Shown here: piece after piece, positions 46,701 through 53,925 of the stretch | How the letters are laid out: the number at the start of each line of letters is the position of its first letter | Numbering within the stretch: position 1 is the first letter of the stretch | Assembly: GCF_001025135.1 (NCBI RefSeq) | Contig: NZ_AP012323.1 | Span: 186,001-250,000, forward strand | Origin: Bifidobacterium bifidum ATCC 29521 = JCM 1255 = DSM 20456 | GTDB lineage: Bacteria > Actinomycetota > Actinomycetes > Actinomycetales > Bifidobacteriaceae | Length of the DNA stretch: 64,000 nt | Direction of reading: 5' to 3' | Notes under the pieces: generated by a model | The model's input: only the letters and a program-made list of their open reading frames with translations | The model's database searches: none | Told to the model about the DNA's origin: nothing | Position numbers and translations under genes: made by a program

Positions 46701-46799
46701 CCTGTGTCACGCTTCGCGCCGAGCAACGCGTACGAGCTGATGAAGAGCCGAGTCGTCGAACGGTTCCGCCAATACTTCGATCGCTTCGTCGGAATGTGA
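43752..46799 (+). CDS. hsdR: Type I restriction endonuclease/translocase subunit
   Basis: This subunit of about 1015 residues cleaves unmodified DNA after ATP-driven translocation. The N-terminal PD-(D/E)XK nuclease region includes Val-Gln-Ile-Glu-Leu-Lys near residue 178. The superfamily 2 helicase part has Walker A Thr-Gly-Ser-Gly-Lys344-Thr, the DEAD-box-type Asp439-Glu-Cys-His, Gly-Phe-Thr-Gly-Thr-Pro and the late motif Gln-Ala-Phe-Ser-Arg-Thr-Asn-Arg. The C-terminal helical domain binds the methyltransferase. All essential motifs are intact. ATG 43752 is preferred because AAGGAG stands just upstream (ATG 43755 is equally possible); an earlier ATG at 43737 overlaps that site. A strong terminator follows. 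Confidence 0.96.
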   Translation: MMTERSDMDLPDGGKSYKLVAEGAESTVVAEYEPDHGRETAYQSEADLEEGLLRILESQGYERLSAHTELELIANLRTQLEKLNDVRFTDNEWSHFFHEVIASSTAGIEDKTRLIQEDNIQILNRDDGTTKNIRLIDKVHVHSNRLQVLHQFEEEGGSHPTRYDVTILVNGLPLVQIELKRRGVAIKEAFNQINRYQRDSFWAGSGLYEYAQIFIISNGTHTKYYSNTTRFKHIHEMEGRPAAGRSQKSSDSFEFTSWWADGRNHVIADLTGFARTFLARHTLLNILTRYCVFTAEHDLLVMRPYQIAATERILNRILISEYDPKRLGTPEAGGYVWHTTGSGKTLTSFKTAQLASNMDGVDKVLFVVDRKDLDYQTIKEYERFKKGAVNSNKSTKVLAEQLASPDAKIIVTTIQKLSSFIRSNPKHDVYAQHVVLIFDECHRSQFGEMHTAITKHSKNYHLFGFTGTPIFAVNAKTGGSPNLRTTGQAFGDCLHSYTVVDAIKDGNVLPFRIGYVDTVRRKEGIRDEQVYGIDAAKALSDPRRVSAVTSYVLDHFDQKTKRQSSYILKDRRVRGFNSLFAADSIGMAKQYYAEFQRQQAERGGEPLKIALIYSFAPNEADPGEQGFIDDEDFETAGLDQSSRDFLGAAICDYNRMFGSSFSTASDQFENYYKDLCLRLKNRDLDMAIVVNMLLTGFDATTLNTLWVDKNLKQHGLMQAFSRTNRILNSVKTFGNIVCFRDLRQEVDDALALFGDKDAKGTVVLKPYAEYLAAYNEKISQLLKRFPLGEEIVGEQAQKDFLTLFGSILRLRNILQAFDDFSNEDVLSLRDLQDYQSMYIDLYQQRRSHEEADKEIINDDVVFEAELVKQIEVNIDYILELVAKYHDGHMEDKSILADISRTIMSSPDLRSKKDLIDSFVESLSSGADVQRDWKEYIVRKKQEEFERIVSEEHLKTGLAEQFIIDCFKEGYVDTDGTRIVSMLPPVSRFAPSNAYELMKSRVVERFRQYFDRFVGM

Positions 46800-46855
46800 G
46801 GGAACGGCCGTCCCAGGGGCCGAAACGGAATGAGGACACCGGGGACCATACTTTT

Positions 46856-46899
46856 GGCAATCGGGGCTCCGCAGAAAAATCTGCGGAGCCCCGATTGCC
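46856..46899 (+). terminator. Strong hairpin ending the restriction locus
   Basis: A perfect 20-bp stem (core GGGGCTCCGCAGA / TCTGCGGAGCCCC) with a 4-base AAAA loop starts 57 bases after hsdR. It has no T tract on this strand but should block transcription into the mobilization genes. Confidence 0.7.
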
Positions 46900-47241
46900 G
46901 TCTAAACCAGCAGCTTGTCCAACGTCCAAACTGGTCTCCGCTGTCTTGATGGATGATGAATATGCAACAGGTTGTTGCCGCTAAAGCTGATGACGTAAGG
47001 AGCGGAGCAATGAGCGCGATCATCCCTCAAGGAATCCCACGGCCGCATCATGCGGAACCATCCCAGATCCCTGGAACGGATACGGGGATAGCAAGCGACG
47101 CATGTGTGGCCACACATGCTCGCTCCACAGACGTGGGGCGGCTTGCCGGGAGACCCGGACCCCATGGTCGGCAAGGCCTCCGGACCGCTGACGCGGCTTA
47201 TGGAATGAACCGTTCCGGCTCCCGTGGGGAGGTGTTTCCTT
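46900..47241. other. Gap before mobC with an 18-bp perfect palindrome (possible oriT)
   Basis: The only strong feature is CATGTGTGGCCACACATG at 47101-47118. Transfer origins usually lie just upstream of mobC/relaxase genes, so this is the most likely place for the nick site, but no known nic consensus was recognised. Frames here lack gene-like sequence. Confidence 0.35.
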
Positions 47242-47631
47242 ATGGGCTGGCGTGACAATCGCAGGCGCAGCATATGCAGGAAAATCATGTTCACGCCGGA
47301 GGAATGGGAACAGGCGAGGAGGATCCACGAGCGTTGGGCAAGGAACATTCCGGTGTATAGGCGGTGGGGTGATTTCGCCCGTCAGACCCTCATGCATGGA
47401 GCGTTGATGAATGTCTCGGTGACGCTGGCGAGCGATCCGGAGGTGTTCAAGGCCGAGCTCCACCACATCGGCGTGAACGTGAACCAGATCGCCAGGATCG
47501 CGAATCTGACGGGCTCCGTGAGTCCGCAACAGATGCGTGAGCTGCATGATCTGCTCGCCTTGATCGATGAGAGGATGACGGGGATGGAGCGCGAGAAAGC
47601 GGAGATAGATGCGGTACAGGGGCTGTACTGA
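47242..47631 (+). CDS. mobC: MobC-type relaxosome accessory protein
   Basis: This 129-residue DNA-binding mobilization protein has the ribbon-helix-helix-like N-terminus (Phe-Thr-Pro-Glu-Glu-Trp-Glu-Gln-Ala). The MobC signature Glu-Leu-His-His-Ile-Gly-Val-Asn-Val-Asn-Gln-Ile-Ala-Arg-Ile-Ala-Asn lies near residue 80. It helps the relaxase find and open the transfer origin. The start at 47242 follows GGGGAGG by nine bases. Its stop overlaps the relaxase start (TGATG), so the two are coupled. Confidence 0.92.
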   Translation: MGWRDNRRRSICRKIMFTPEEWEQARRIHERWARNIPVYRRWGDFARQTLMHGALMNVSVTLASDPEVFKAELHHIGVNVNQIARIANLTGSVSPQQMRELHDLLALIDERMTGMEREKAEIDAVQGLY

Positions 47632-49523
47632 TGGCCGTGGTCAAACTTGGGAACAAGGTCAAGACGAATCTTCCGGACACGATTCGTTACGTCATCAATC
47701 CCGAGAAGAACGATGGCGGCAGGCTCGTATACGCGAGCTACAGCAGTGAGCGGCATGACGCGAACACGCTCGCCGAACCGATGATCCGGGATCTGGAACG
47801 ATGCGCGAATGGGCTGCGCAAGGATGGCGTGCTCGCCCTGCATCTGAAGCATTCGTTCAGTCCCGACGAGCATGTGAGCGCGGAACAGGTGCATGAGCTG
47901 GGCGTCATGCTGACCGAGGCGATCACGGGCGGCGACTACAAGTATGTGGTCTCCACGCACATGGATCGGCATCACCTGCACAACCACATCGTCATCTGCG
48001 CGGCGAACCGGAGGACGGGAAGGAAGATGCGTCTGACCCGCAGAAGCATCGACCGGTGGCGCGCGGTCAGCGACGAGCTATGCCGTCGTGAGGGCCTTGC
48101 CGTATTGGAGAACCCGAAGGTCGAAACCGCCGTGGAACACGATGAGATGCTCAAAGCGATGCGGCATGCGCCCGACCAGAGCAGCGGTCGGCAGTTCGGA
48201 GTCGAGTCCCCTGTCATCGCGTCCACGGGCGTGGGCGCGGACATGGGCGAACTGTATGCGGCGGCGAGGGGCGTGGGCGTCAAAGAGCGGCTGCGCATCC
48301 TGATCGATCTCGATGCGGCCAGGGCGAACAGCATCGGAGAGCTCGCCGAACTGCTCGACTCGCACGGCGTCGGATTGACGTTGCACGGTGGCGGCGTGAC
48401 CTTCATGGACAGGGCCACGGGCCGTAGATTCCGTGGCGCGCGTCTCGGCCCGGCGTATTCGCTCGACGCACTCGGCATGCGGCTCTCGGACGGTGGAAGC
48501 ATGCTGCATCTGACGTTCAACAACCGTCTCGTGGCCGCCGTGAACGATCGTTTCGTAAGCGTGTGGCTGCCCGGAACCAAACGGCGGAGGAAGGTCAATC
48601 TGCCCGTGAGCATGCTGCGCCGCGATGGCAGCACATGGCATCTACTCATGCCCGCAACGTTCACCGGCATGCTCATGGACCAGTCGAACAGGTACGCGGC
48701 CCGTTTCGACACCGGCACGCTGTCGGAGGCGTTCGGCCACCCGAGGCAGCGCGTCGAATCGTTGGCAGGAGACGATTCCACGATGCCCAGACGTTATGCG
48801 GCGAGTCCCGCGCAGTACCGCTACTACCAAGTGCAGGCAAGGAAACTCGACGAGCTGAGGACGATGGCCGAGGGGTTGAACGCGGCGTGCAGACTCCAGC
48901 GAGAGAACGGTGGCGGCCTGGCCAAGGGACTGCGTGACTTAAACGCCAAGGCCGACTGGGCATACGGCGAACTACGTGCCGCGGTCGTCGCGCTGAACGA
49001 CGTGATCGACAGCCATGACCCCGATCTTGTGGTGGAAGCGCGTGAGGAGATCGAACGTCGCGAGCGAACGCTGCTTGAATGCCGGAGACAACTCGACGCC
49101 ATCAGATCAGTCGCCCGTAATTCCGGAGTCGGACTGCCCAAATGGATATGCAAGGAACGGAACGATGAACCAGCCAACGAACATGAACAGCGGAATGGAA
49201 TCCGATCCGATGGGCGGCATGTTCTCCCAGATGTTCGATCGGATGCAGCCGATGGAGCCGGAGAACACCATGCCGGCGTCGGAGGCCGATACGATTCGGG
49301 CGGAGGAAGAGAGCCGGAGGCTCAACCGGCAGGTTGCGGAACTTCGGAGCGAGAATTCGACGCTCTCATCACGGAATCAAGAGCTTCAATCAACGAATCG
49401 GCGGCTCTTGTCGGCGAATCAGACGCTCAGGAAGCAACTCTCCGAAGTCAACGAGACGGCCAGATTGCTCAAAGAGACCAGGAAGAGAGAACGCGCGTGC
49501 ATAGAAAGGGAAAAACGTTGTGA
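47631..49523 (+). CDS. MobA/VirD2-family relaxase
   Basis: This 630-residue protein nicks DNA at oriT and stays covalently attached. The metal-binding histidine motif is His110-Met-Asp-Arg-His-His-Leu-His117-Asn-His119. The catalytic tyrosine is probably one near the N-terminus (Tyr in Thr-Ile-Arg-Tyr-Val-Ile-Asn-Pro-Glu-Lys, residue 20). A coiled-coil region covers about 400-500. The last 120 residues (from 49165) are translated in a second frame as the start of another gene and look compositionally odd (Glu/Arg/Asp/Gly-rich), so they may be under weak constraint. Confidence 0.9.
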   Translation: MAVVKLGNKVKTNLPDTIRYVINPEKNDGGRLVYASYSSERHDANTLAEPMIRDLERCANGLRKDGVLALHLKHSFSPDEHVSAEQVHELGVMLTEAITGGDYKYVVSTHMDRHHLHNHIVICAANRRTGRKMRLTRRSIDRWRAVSDELCRREGLAVLENPKVETAVEHDEMLKAMRHAPDQSSGRQFGVESPVIASTGVGADMGELYAAARGVGVKERLRILIDLDAARANSIGELAELLDSHGVGLTLHGGGVTFMDRATGRRFRGARLGPAYSLDALGMRLSDGGSMLHLTFNNRLVAAVNDRFVSVWLPGTKRRRKVNLPVSMLRRDGSTWHLLMPATFTGMLMDQSNRYAARFDTGTLSEAFGHPRQRVESLAGDDSTMPRRYAASPAQYRYYQVQARKLDELRTMAEGLNAACRLQRENGGGLAKGLRDLNAKADWAYGELRAAVVALNDVIDSHDPDLVVEAREEIERRERTLLECRRQLDAIRSVARNSGVGLPKWICKERNDEPANEHEQRNGIRSDGRHVLPDVRSDAADGAGEHHAGVGGRYDSGGGREPEAQPAGCGTSEREFDALITESRASINESAALVGESDAQEATLRSQRDGQIAQRDQEERTRVHRKGKTL

Positions 49524-50226
49524 CCGCATTCTCCGTCGCGAGGCGGTTCTTGAAGCCGACGAATCCAGAGTTCGGGATGAACGCGAACGTCTTAAAAACG
49601 AGCGGAAGCGGATACGTGAGGACATCGCCGAACAAGTCGAACGGGAATCGGAGCGGATGCGTCGATGTCTTAAGGAGAGCAGCGACAGGCAGCGTGAGCG
49701 TGACAGGCGCATCCTCTTTGCCTTGTGCCTGGGCGTGTGCTCGTCCATGGTGCCGATGCTCGCTGTCGTCATGCAAGGCCGCTGGCAAACCTTCGCCGAC
49801 TCATTGTTCGACTGGCTTCATATGCGCGGGAAGCAGCTCACGGCGGTCGGCCAATGGCTTGCGGGCATCAATGCGCGGCTGAATGAGATCATCCCCAGCG
49901 GATGGTGGGATCGGCCACTCGTGTTTCTGCTCATGCTGCTGTTGGCAGCCGTGGTCTGCGGCATGCCTCTGCTCGCGGCAGGCGGATACGTGATGGTGGT
50001 TTTTACGACGATGAGAGGCTGGCTTACGGAAGGAACCCTGGGAGTCCATATCGTTCTTTGGACGTTGGCCGCCATGGTGGGCTTCGTCCTGGCTGGCCAT
50101 CTCGCCATGATCCCGCACAATCCGATGGGCTGGCCCACTTGGTGGATCCTTCTCACTGTTGCCGCGCACCTGATCTATCTGGCAAAGCTGGCGGGCCCAA
50201 TCAGCCGATTCATTAGGAACAGCTAA
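49165..50226 (+). CDS. Coiled-coil membrane protein overlapping the relaxase (MobB-like)
   Basis: This 353-residue protein starts with ATG 49165 behind AAGGAACGG and runs out of frame with the relaxase for 359 bases. Residues 38-170 are a strong Glu/Arg/Leu coiled coil. Residues 180-345 hold about four membrane spans with a short charged C-terminus. It is not a recognised enzyme. In RSF1010-type plasmids mobB also lies inside the relaxase gene in another frame and encodes a membrane-linked transfer protein; a similar role here, linking relaxosome and membrane, is inferred from position and topology. Confidence 0.8.
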   Translation: MNQPTNMNSGMESDPMGGMFSQMFDRMQPMEPENTMPASEADTIRAEEESRRLNRQVAELRSENSTLSSRNQELQSTNRRLLSANQTLRKQLSEVNETARLLKETRKRERACIEREKRCDRILRREAVLEADESRVRDERERLKNERKRIREDIAEQVERESERMRRCLKESSDRQRERDRRILFALCLGVCSSMVPMLAVVMQGRWQTFADSLFDWLHMRGKQLTAVGQWLAGINARLNEIIPSGWWDRPLVFLLMLLLAAVVCGMPLLAAGGYVMVVFTTMRGWLTEGTLGVHIVLWTLAAMVGFVLAGHLAMIPHNPMGWPTWWILLTVAAHLIYLAKLAGPISRFIRNS

Positions 50227-50495
50227 TGCGATGGACCATGCGGTACATGAGAGAACGCCTCGAAACGAGTCGTTCCCAAATTGTTGTCACCATGTTGTCA
50301 TACAGGACTGTAAACCACTGACCACACCCAAACGGCTGCCCCTGCGCTACGGGGTGAGCCCTATGACTGTCGATGCGGAAACGATTAAATGGGGAGATTG
50401 CCTGGACGCAGTGTCGCGAACCACGCCGCAACCTGTGGTAAAACGTTTCACACAATCCTCCGGCACGGAAAATAATATCGAAGAAAGGAACGACG

Positions 50496-50933
50496 ATGGA
50501 CGAGATAACATGGACCGACCCGCAGCTCAAGGCGCGCTACGAGAGGAACCTCAAGGCGATGGAGCAGCGCCGGGCGGCGCATCCGGAACTGCTCAACAAG
50601 TGGGCGGTGCCGTACAAGGTGTTCACCCGCAGCAGCCTGCACGGGATCCAGAACATGCGCATCAACTGGCTGATGGACAACCATCCGCAGCAGTTCAGGG
50701 AGATGATGATGGCCAACGTGCTCGAGGAGCATCTGCGGGACATCGAGAGGCGCACGAGGGAACGCCAGGCACAGATTGTGGACCGGCTGATGGAGTCCAG
50801 ACACCTGCTCAACCGGACAGACTGCCTGAAGGCAGCACCCCAGATGGCCGACCTGGACCGGCTCAATGGGATGAACGAGGCGCAAGCGGAGTCGATGAGC
50901 ATGGCAATCCACGAGATTGTGGAAAGCTTCTAA
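50496..50933 (+). CDS. TnpV-like protein
   Basis: This 145-residue protein has the overall pattern of transposon-encoded TnpV proteins: an Arg/Lys-rich helix early, then Glu-Glu-His-Leu-Arg-Asp-Ile-Glu, then a C-terminal Leu-Lys-Ala-Ala-Pro-Gln-Met-Ala ... Ile-His-Glu-Ile-Val-Glu. Such proteins are common in mobilizable elements of Gram-positive gut bacteria, and their biochemical role is not settled. AAAGGAACG precedes the start. The 269-base gap before it holds nothing recognised. The family assignment is tentative. Confidence 0.5.
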   Translation: MDEITWTDPQLKARYERNLKAMEQRRAAHPELLNKWAVPYKVFTRSSLHGIQNMRINWLMDNHPQQFREMMMANVLEEHLRDIERRTRERQAQIVDRLMESRHLLNRTDCLKAAPQMADLDRLNGMNEAQAESMSMAIHEIVESF

Positions 50934-50997
50934 ATGCAAACGCAGATGTTCATCTGGGTAGTGTTCCGAAACGGCTCTGTTTGATCGTACCGGTCTT

Positions 50998-51768
50998 TCA
51001 GAGTCTGCGGCTCTTTCCTAGGTGAGGCATGGAGTGAGCTTTATTAACAGACTTCCAATACAGCTCGATATCGCCGCTATAAGCCGCCTTGACATAGCCC
51101 GGCATGGTCTTCCTGTCTGCTATGCCGGACTTCAACCAGCGGTTGTACTCGTGGATACACGAGTGCCAATACTTAGTGATTCTGTCCTCATCAACGGATG
51201 AGCCCGACTTCGCCAAAGTTCGTTTCAAGGAGCTGTATTGGCTGGTCGCATAGAGATGCGCGGCAATATATGCACCAAGCTTCAGAAAGAACGATGGTGC
51301 TTTTTCAACTCCGATGGATTGCCCCCACTCGCGCTCAAAGAGGTCAATGTAGGCTCGCGAGAACATCACATTCCAATCATCAGAGGGACGAATAGACTCA
51401 AATAGGGATAGGAAACGAGTGATCTCATCCAATAGCTCATGGCTTTCGTGCCAGAACTGCTTGTCATCATCGTCGTGTTTTTGCCACTCCATATCCTCTT
51501 TTTCAACAAGCAGATCGCGAAGCGCGTAGTCATCTATAGCCCCGTCCTTTTCCAACGATTGACGTGCGAATTCACGTACAGAGGGCGGCTCCATCCAACC
51601 CCAGCTCCAGAGACGTTGAGGATCGGAGACCGGAATAAAATACCAAGTGACGGTCCGCATCAATAAGTTCGTTTCAATGGGAGCGCTAGTATTCGGACCA
51701 TCATTCACGATGGTACGAATGGTGCGCTCGGCGCGGCGACGAGTGGTATCAGTGAGTTGCCAGTGCAT
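50998..51768 (-). CDS. Unknown 256-residue protein co-transcribed with the integrase
   Basis: The ATG at 51768 lies four bases after the integrase stop, on the same strand, so the two form an operon. The protein is soluble in appearance, Trp- and Asp-rich in the middle (Glu-Trp-Gln-Lys-His-Asp-Asp-Asp-Asp) and helical, with no recognised domain or signal peptide. Because it is always made with the integrase, it could modulate integration or be an immunity-type cargo. No function is proposed with confidence. Confidence 0.7.
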   Translation of the reverse strand: MHWQLTDTTRRRAERTIRTIVNDGPNTSAPIETNLLMRTVTWYFIPVSDPQRLWSWGWMEPPSVREFARQSLEKDGAIDDYALRDLLVEKEDMEWQKHDDDDKQFWHESHELLDEITRFLSLFESIRPSDDWNVMFSRAYIDLFEREWGQSIGVEKAPSFFLKLGAYIAAHLYATSQYSSLKRTLAKSGSSVDEDRITKYWHSCIHEYNRWLKSGIADRKTMPGYVKAAYSGDIELYWKSVNKAHSMPHLGKSRRL

Positions 51769-51772
51769 AAAT

Positions 51773-53281
51773 CTAGGCTTTCTCGGATATATGGGCAAGG
51801 ATTTTCTTAGCGACGCCGAACGGAAGCACATTCAGAATCGCCGTGCGTACGTCATCCGTCATGGCCTCAAGAAACGCTACCTGGGTATTCAGCGGCATAC
51901 TCTTCACATACTCGGACATCAGCTTAGGCGTGCTCTCCGCGTCGTCTATTGGCGTCGCCGGCAACTGAGATGTCATCCCTAGCTGTTGCCTCGGTGCATC
52001 TTCGTAGACGACCTTCTCGCTGTTCGGGGATCGATGCAGACCGCGTATGTCATGCTCCATGCCTTCGAGAATCTTGGCGTTCTCGCTATCGATTGCATGC
52101 TGATAATGCAGATCCGTACTGAGCTGCGTGTGGCCCATAACCTTCATGATTGTCTTGTCGGAGTTGGTGTAGGTCTTCATTACGCTGGCCGCGCGATGCC
52201 TTAGATCGTAAAGACGAAGGCCACGTTGTTCAAGACGAGGCACACTGCGACGCGCGTTGTACCAGGCATTGCGCAAGCGTTGATCGTCCACTACGGTATG
52301 CGTACGTTCGCCGGTGAACAGGAAGGAGTCGGGCGCGTCGAGAACATAGGTGCGTATGTGTTTGTCAAGGATTCCAGCGAGTGATGCGGGTATCTCTAAA
52401 TCGCGTACGCTACCACGGGTTTTCGGGCGTCCAATGAGGATATCTCGATGTCCGCCACCCGTCTCGGAATCAGGCACGCGTATAGGCTTAGCGGTTTTGG
52501 TGATGTGGATGATGCCGCCAGAGAGATCGTCAGCAAGCACGATATCTTGACGCTGGAGCGCTGTGACCTCGCCGGGGCGCATGCCCATGATTCCTATCAG
52601 ATAGATGACCGGTGCGAAACGTGGCGTCATGGCTTGATAGAGCGTCTCAAGTTCTTCCGCCGACACATTGCCATAGGCCACGTCCGAGCACGGCTTGCTG
52701 ACTTCAATCAGTACGGGAGATTTCGTGAGCAGCGTGGTGCCGTCCATATCCAAAGGTGTTTCCACAGCATGATTGAAGATGGCGCGCAAAAGCTCCCACA
52801 CTTTGCGCTTGATGGCCCCGCCCTCTCCCGCAGCCCCCAGCGGCATGGTGTCAGCCCAGGCCTGAATGTCTTTCGGAGTAATACCGCCCATCAGTTTGTT
52901 GCCCAACACGGGAATCAGATAGTCCCGCAGGTACTGTTCGTACTTCTGCTTGGTGGTGATGGCCAGTGGCTCGCCATTTTTCTTGCGGCGGTTCTCCACG
53001 AAATTCGCAGCATATTCGCCGAAGGTGACTTGGAAGGCAGCACTCCGATTCGACGCGATGACTGGCGGGATCCATCTTCCATCGTCGATCTCGCTTTTGG
53101 CTTCAGACAGCCACGCCTCGGCCATGTGGCGCTGGGGGAAGTTCTTGGTGATGTACTGGGGCAGATTAGGCCATTTCGCGCGCGCTTCGATCGGCGGGCG
53201 GTAACGGGCCTCATAATACTTGTGGCCAGTGCTTTTGCTTGTGCGGGCATTGACTGAACCGAAGTTGCGCCTGTTGCCCAT
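51773..53281 (-). CDS. int: Tyrosine recombinase integrase of the island
   Basis: This 502-residue site-specific recombinase would integrate the island at the tRNA-Ser 3' end. The first catalytic arginine is Arg235 in Gly-Met-Arg-Pro-Gly-Glu. The second block is Leu-Tyr-Asp-Leu-Arg-His-Arg-Ala-Ala-Ser, where the usual histidine before Asp-Leu-Arg is a tyrosine. Then come Gly-His-Thr-Gln-Leu-Ser-Thr and the nucleophile region Leu-His-Tyr-Gln-His. The N-terminal SAM-like core-binding domain and an arm-binding segment precede. A C-terminal extension of about 100 residues after the tyrosine is longer than usual. The start at 53281 follows TTGGAGGCGAC. Confidence 0.93.
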   Translation of the reverse strand: MGNRRNFGSVNARTSKSTGHKYYEARYRPPIEARAKWPNLPQYITKNFPQRHMAEAWLSEAKSEIDDGRWIPPVIASNRSAAFQVTFGEYAANFVENRRKKNGEPLAITTKQKYEQYLRDYLIPVLGNKLMGGITPKDIQAWADTMPLGAAGEGGAIKRKVWELLRAIFNHAVETPLDMDGTTLLTKSPVLIEVSKPCSDVAYGNVSAEELETLYQAMTPRFAPVIYLIGIMGMRPGEVTALQRQDIVLADDLSGGIIHITKTAKPIRVPDSETGGGHRDILIGRPKTRGSVRDLEIPASLAGILDKHIRTYVLDAPDSFLFTGERTHTVVDDQRLRNAWYNARRSVPRLEQRGLRLYDLRHRAASVMKTYTNSDKTIMKVMGHTQLSTDLHYQHAIDSENAKILEGMEHDIRGLHRSPNSEKVVYEDAPRQQLGMTSQLPATPIDDAESTPKLMSEYVKSMPLNTQVAFLEAMTDDVRTAILNVLPFGVAKKILAHISEKA

Positions 53282-53464
53282 GTCGCCTCCAAGAGTGGTA
53301 ATCGGACAATCCGTGGTAAAAATCCGGTGCATCAGAAAAGTACCACGCTATTTACCACTGATTGTACATGGATAAAAGGCGCTTCACGTGCTTCTGGGGA
53401 GATTATGTGAAGGTGGCAGATTGGCTGAAATCGTTGAAATTCCGCCATTTTCGAGAAAGAAAAA

Positions 53465-53489
53465 GGGCCTTGGTGCGAAGCCAAAACCC
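53465..53489 (-). terminator. Terminator now serving tRNA-Ser
   Basis: GGGCCTTGG and CCAAAACCC form an imperfect stem, and the minus strand continues with TTTTTCTTT. It lies just inside the island next to the tRNA and would replace the displaced original terminator at 36691. Confidence 0.65.
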
Positions 53490-53492
53490 TGA

Positions 53493-53580
53493 TGGCGGAG
53501 GATACGAGATTCGAACTCGTGAGGCTGTTACACCAACACGCTTTCCAAGCGTGCGCCATAGACCACTAGGCGAATCCTCC
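53493..53580 (-). tRNA. tRNA-Ser (anticodon GGA)
   Basis: The minus strand folds as a class II tRNA. The acceptor stem is GGAGGAT with ATCCTCC. The D arm follows, then the anticodon stem CACGC/GCGTG enclosing TTGGAAA (anticodon GGA), a long variable arm typical of serine tRNAs, the T arm with GTTCGAATC, discriminator G and an encoded CCA. The 88 bases include CCA. It reads UCC and UCU codons and is the integration target of the island. Confidence 0.95.
53495..53512. repeat. Island attachment repeat, tRNA-proximal copy
   Basis: GCGGAGGATACGAGATTC, identical to 36723-36740, forms the end of the acceptor stem and part of the T arm of tRNA-Ser. Confidence 0.92.
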
Positions 53581-53732
53581 ATTACGCTGTTTGCCGCGGC
53601 CTTTTGGCCTCAACAGACAACTCGAAGAGAATACCACAGACTCGCGGACAAGCAAAACCGTCGCGTGTTGTGCGTGTGTCGCGCTTGGCGGCTCGCGCGT
53701 CCGGGATCCCTCCGGCGCTCCGATGCCCGAAT

Positions 53733-53923
53733 TCAGTAATTGTTCGAGCCGGCACCCTCGAAGCGCACGTTGAAGCCGCGCTCGTAGTGCAGGAACATGT
53801 CGGCGCCGTAGCGGTCCGCGTCGCGGTGGGTGAACAGCATGCGGATGGCAAATGCGGTCTGCGCGTCGTGCGGCATGGCGCGGAACGCCTTGTGGGCGTT
53901 CCATCCCGTCTCGGTGATCGCCT
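53733..53923 (-). pseudogene. C-terminal fragment of an unidentified protein
   Basis: The minus strand reads as about 62 residues of gene-like sequence (Ile-Thr-Glu-Thr-Gly-Trp-Asn-Ala-His-Lys-Ala-Phe-Arg ... Phe-Asn-Val-Arg-Phe-Glu-Gly-Ala-Gly-Ser-Asn-Asn-Tyr) ending with TGA at 53733-53735, with an in-frame stop just upstream. The protein family is not recognised. It abuts another fragment on the opposite strand at about 53924. Confidence 0.45.
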
Positions 53924-53925
53924 AG

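Larger units (their letters stand above)
36723..53512. mobile_element. Integrative mobilizable island in tRNA-Ser(GGA)
   Basis: The 18-bp direct repeats lie 16,772 bp apart. The integrase gene sits next to the tRNA and reads away from it. Content: excisionase-like HTH protein, DUF3987 protein with a repeat field, type I restriction-modification locus with two accessory defence-like genes, MobC, relaxase, coiled-coil membrane protein, TnpV-like protein, unknown protein and tyrosine integrase. No type IV secretion or coupling protein genes are present, so it would need a helper for transfer (IME rather than ICE). Confidence 0.88.

Noticed and set aside
46953..47255. 100-codon frame before mobC
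   Set aside because: Low-complexity translation that overlaps the mobC ribosome-binding site; the region fits a transfer-origin gap better.
36723..53512. Self-transmissible conjugative element
   Set aside because: Relaxase and MobC are present, but no VirB4/TraG-type coupling or secretion genes were seen, so mobilizable is the stronger claim.
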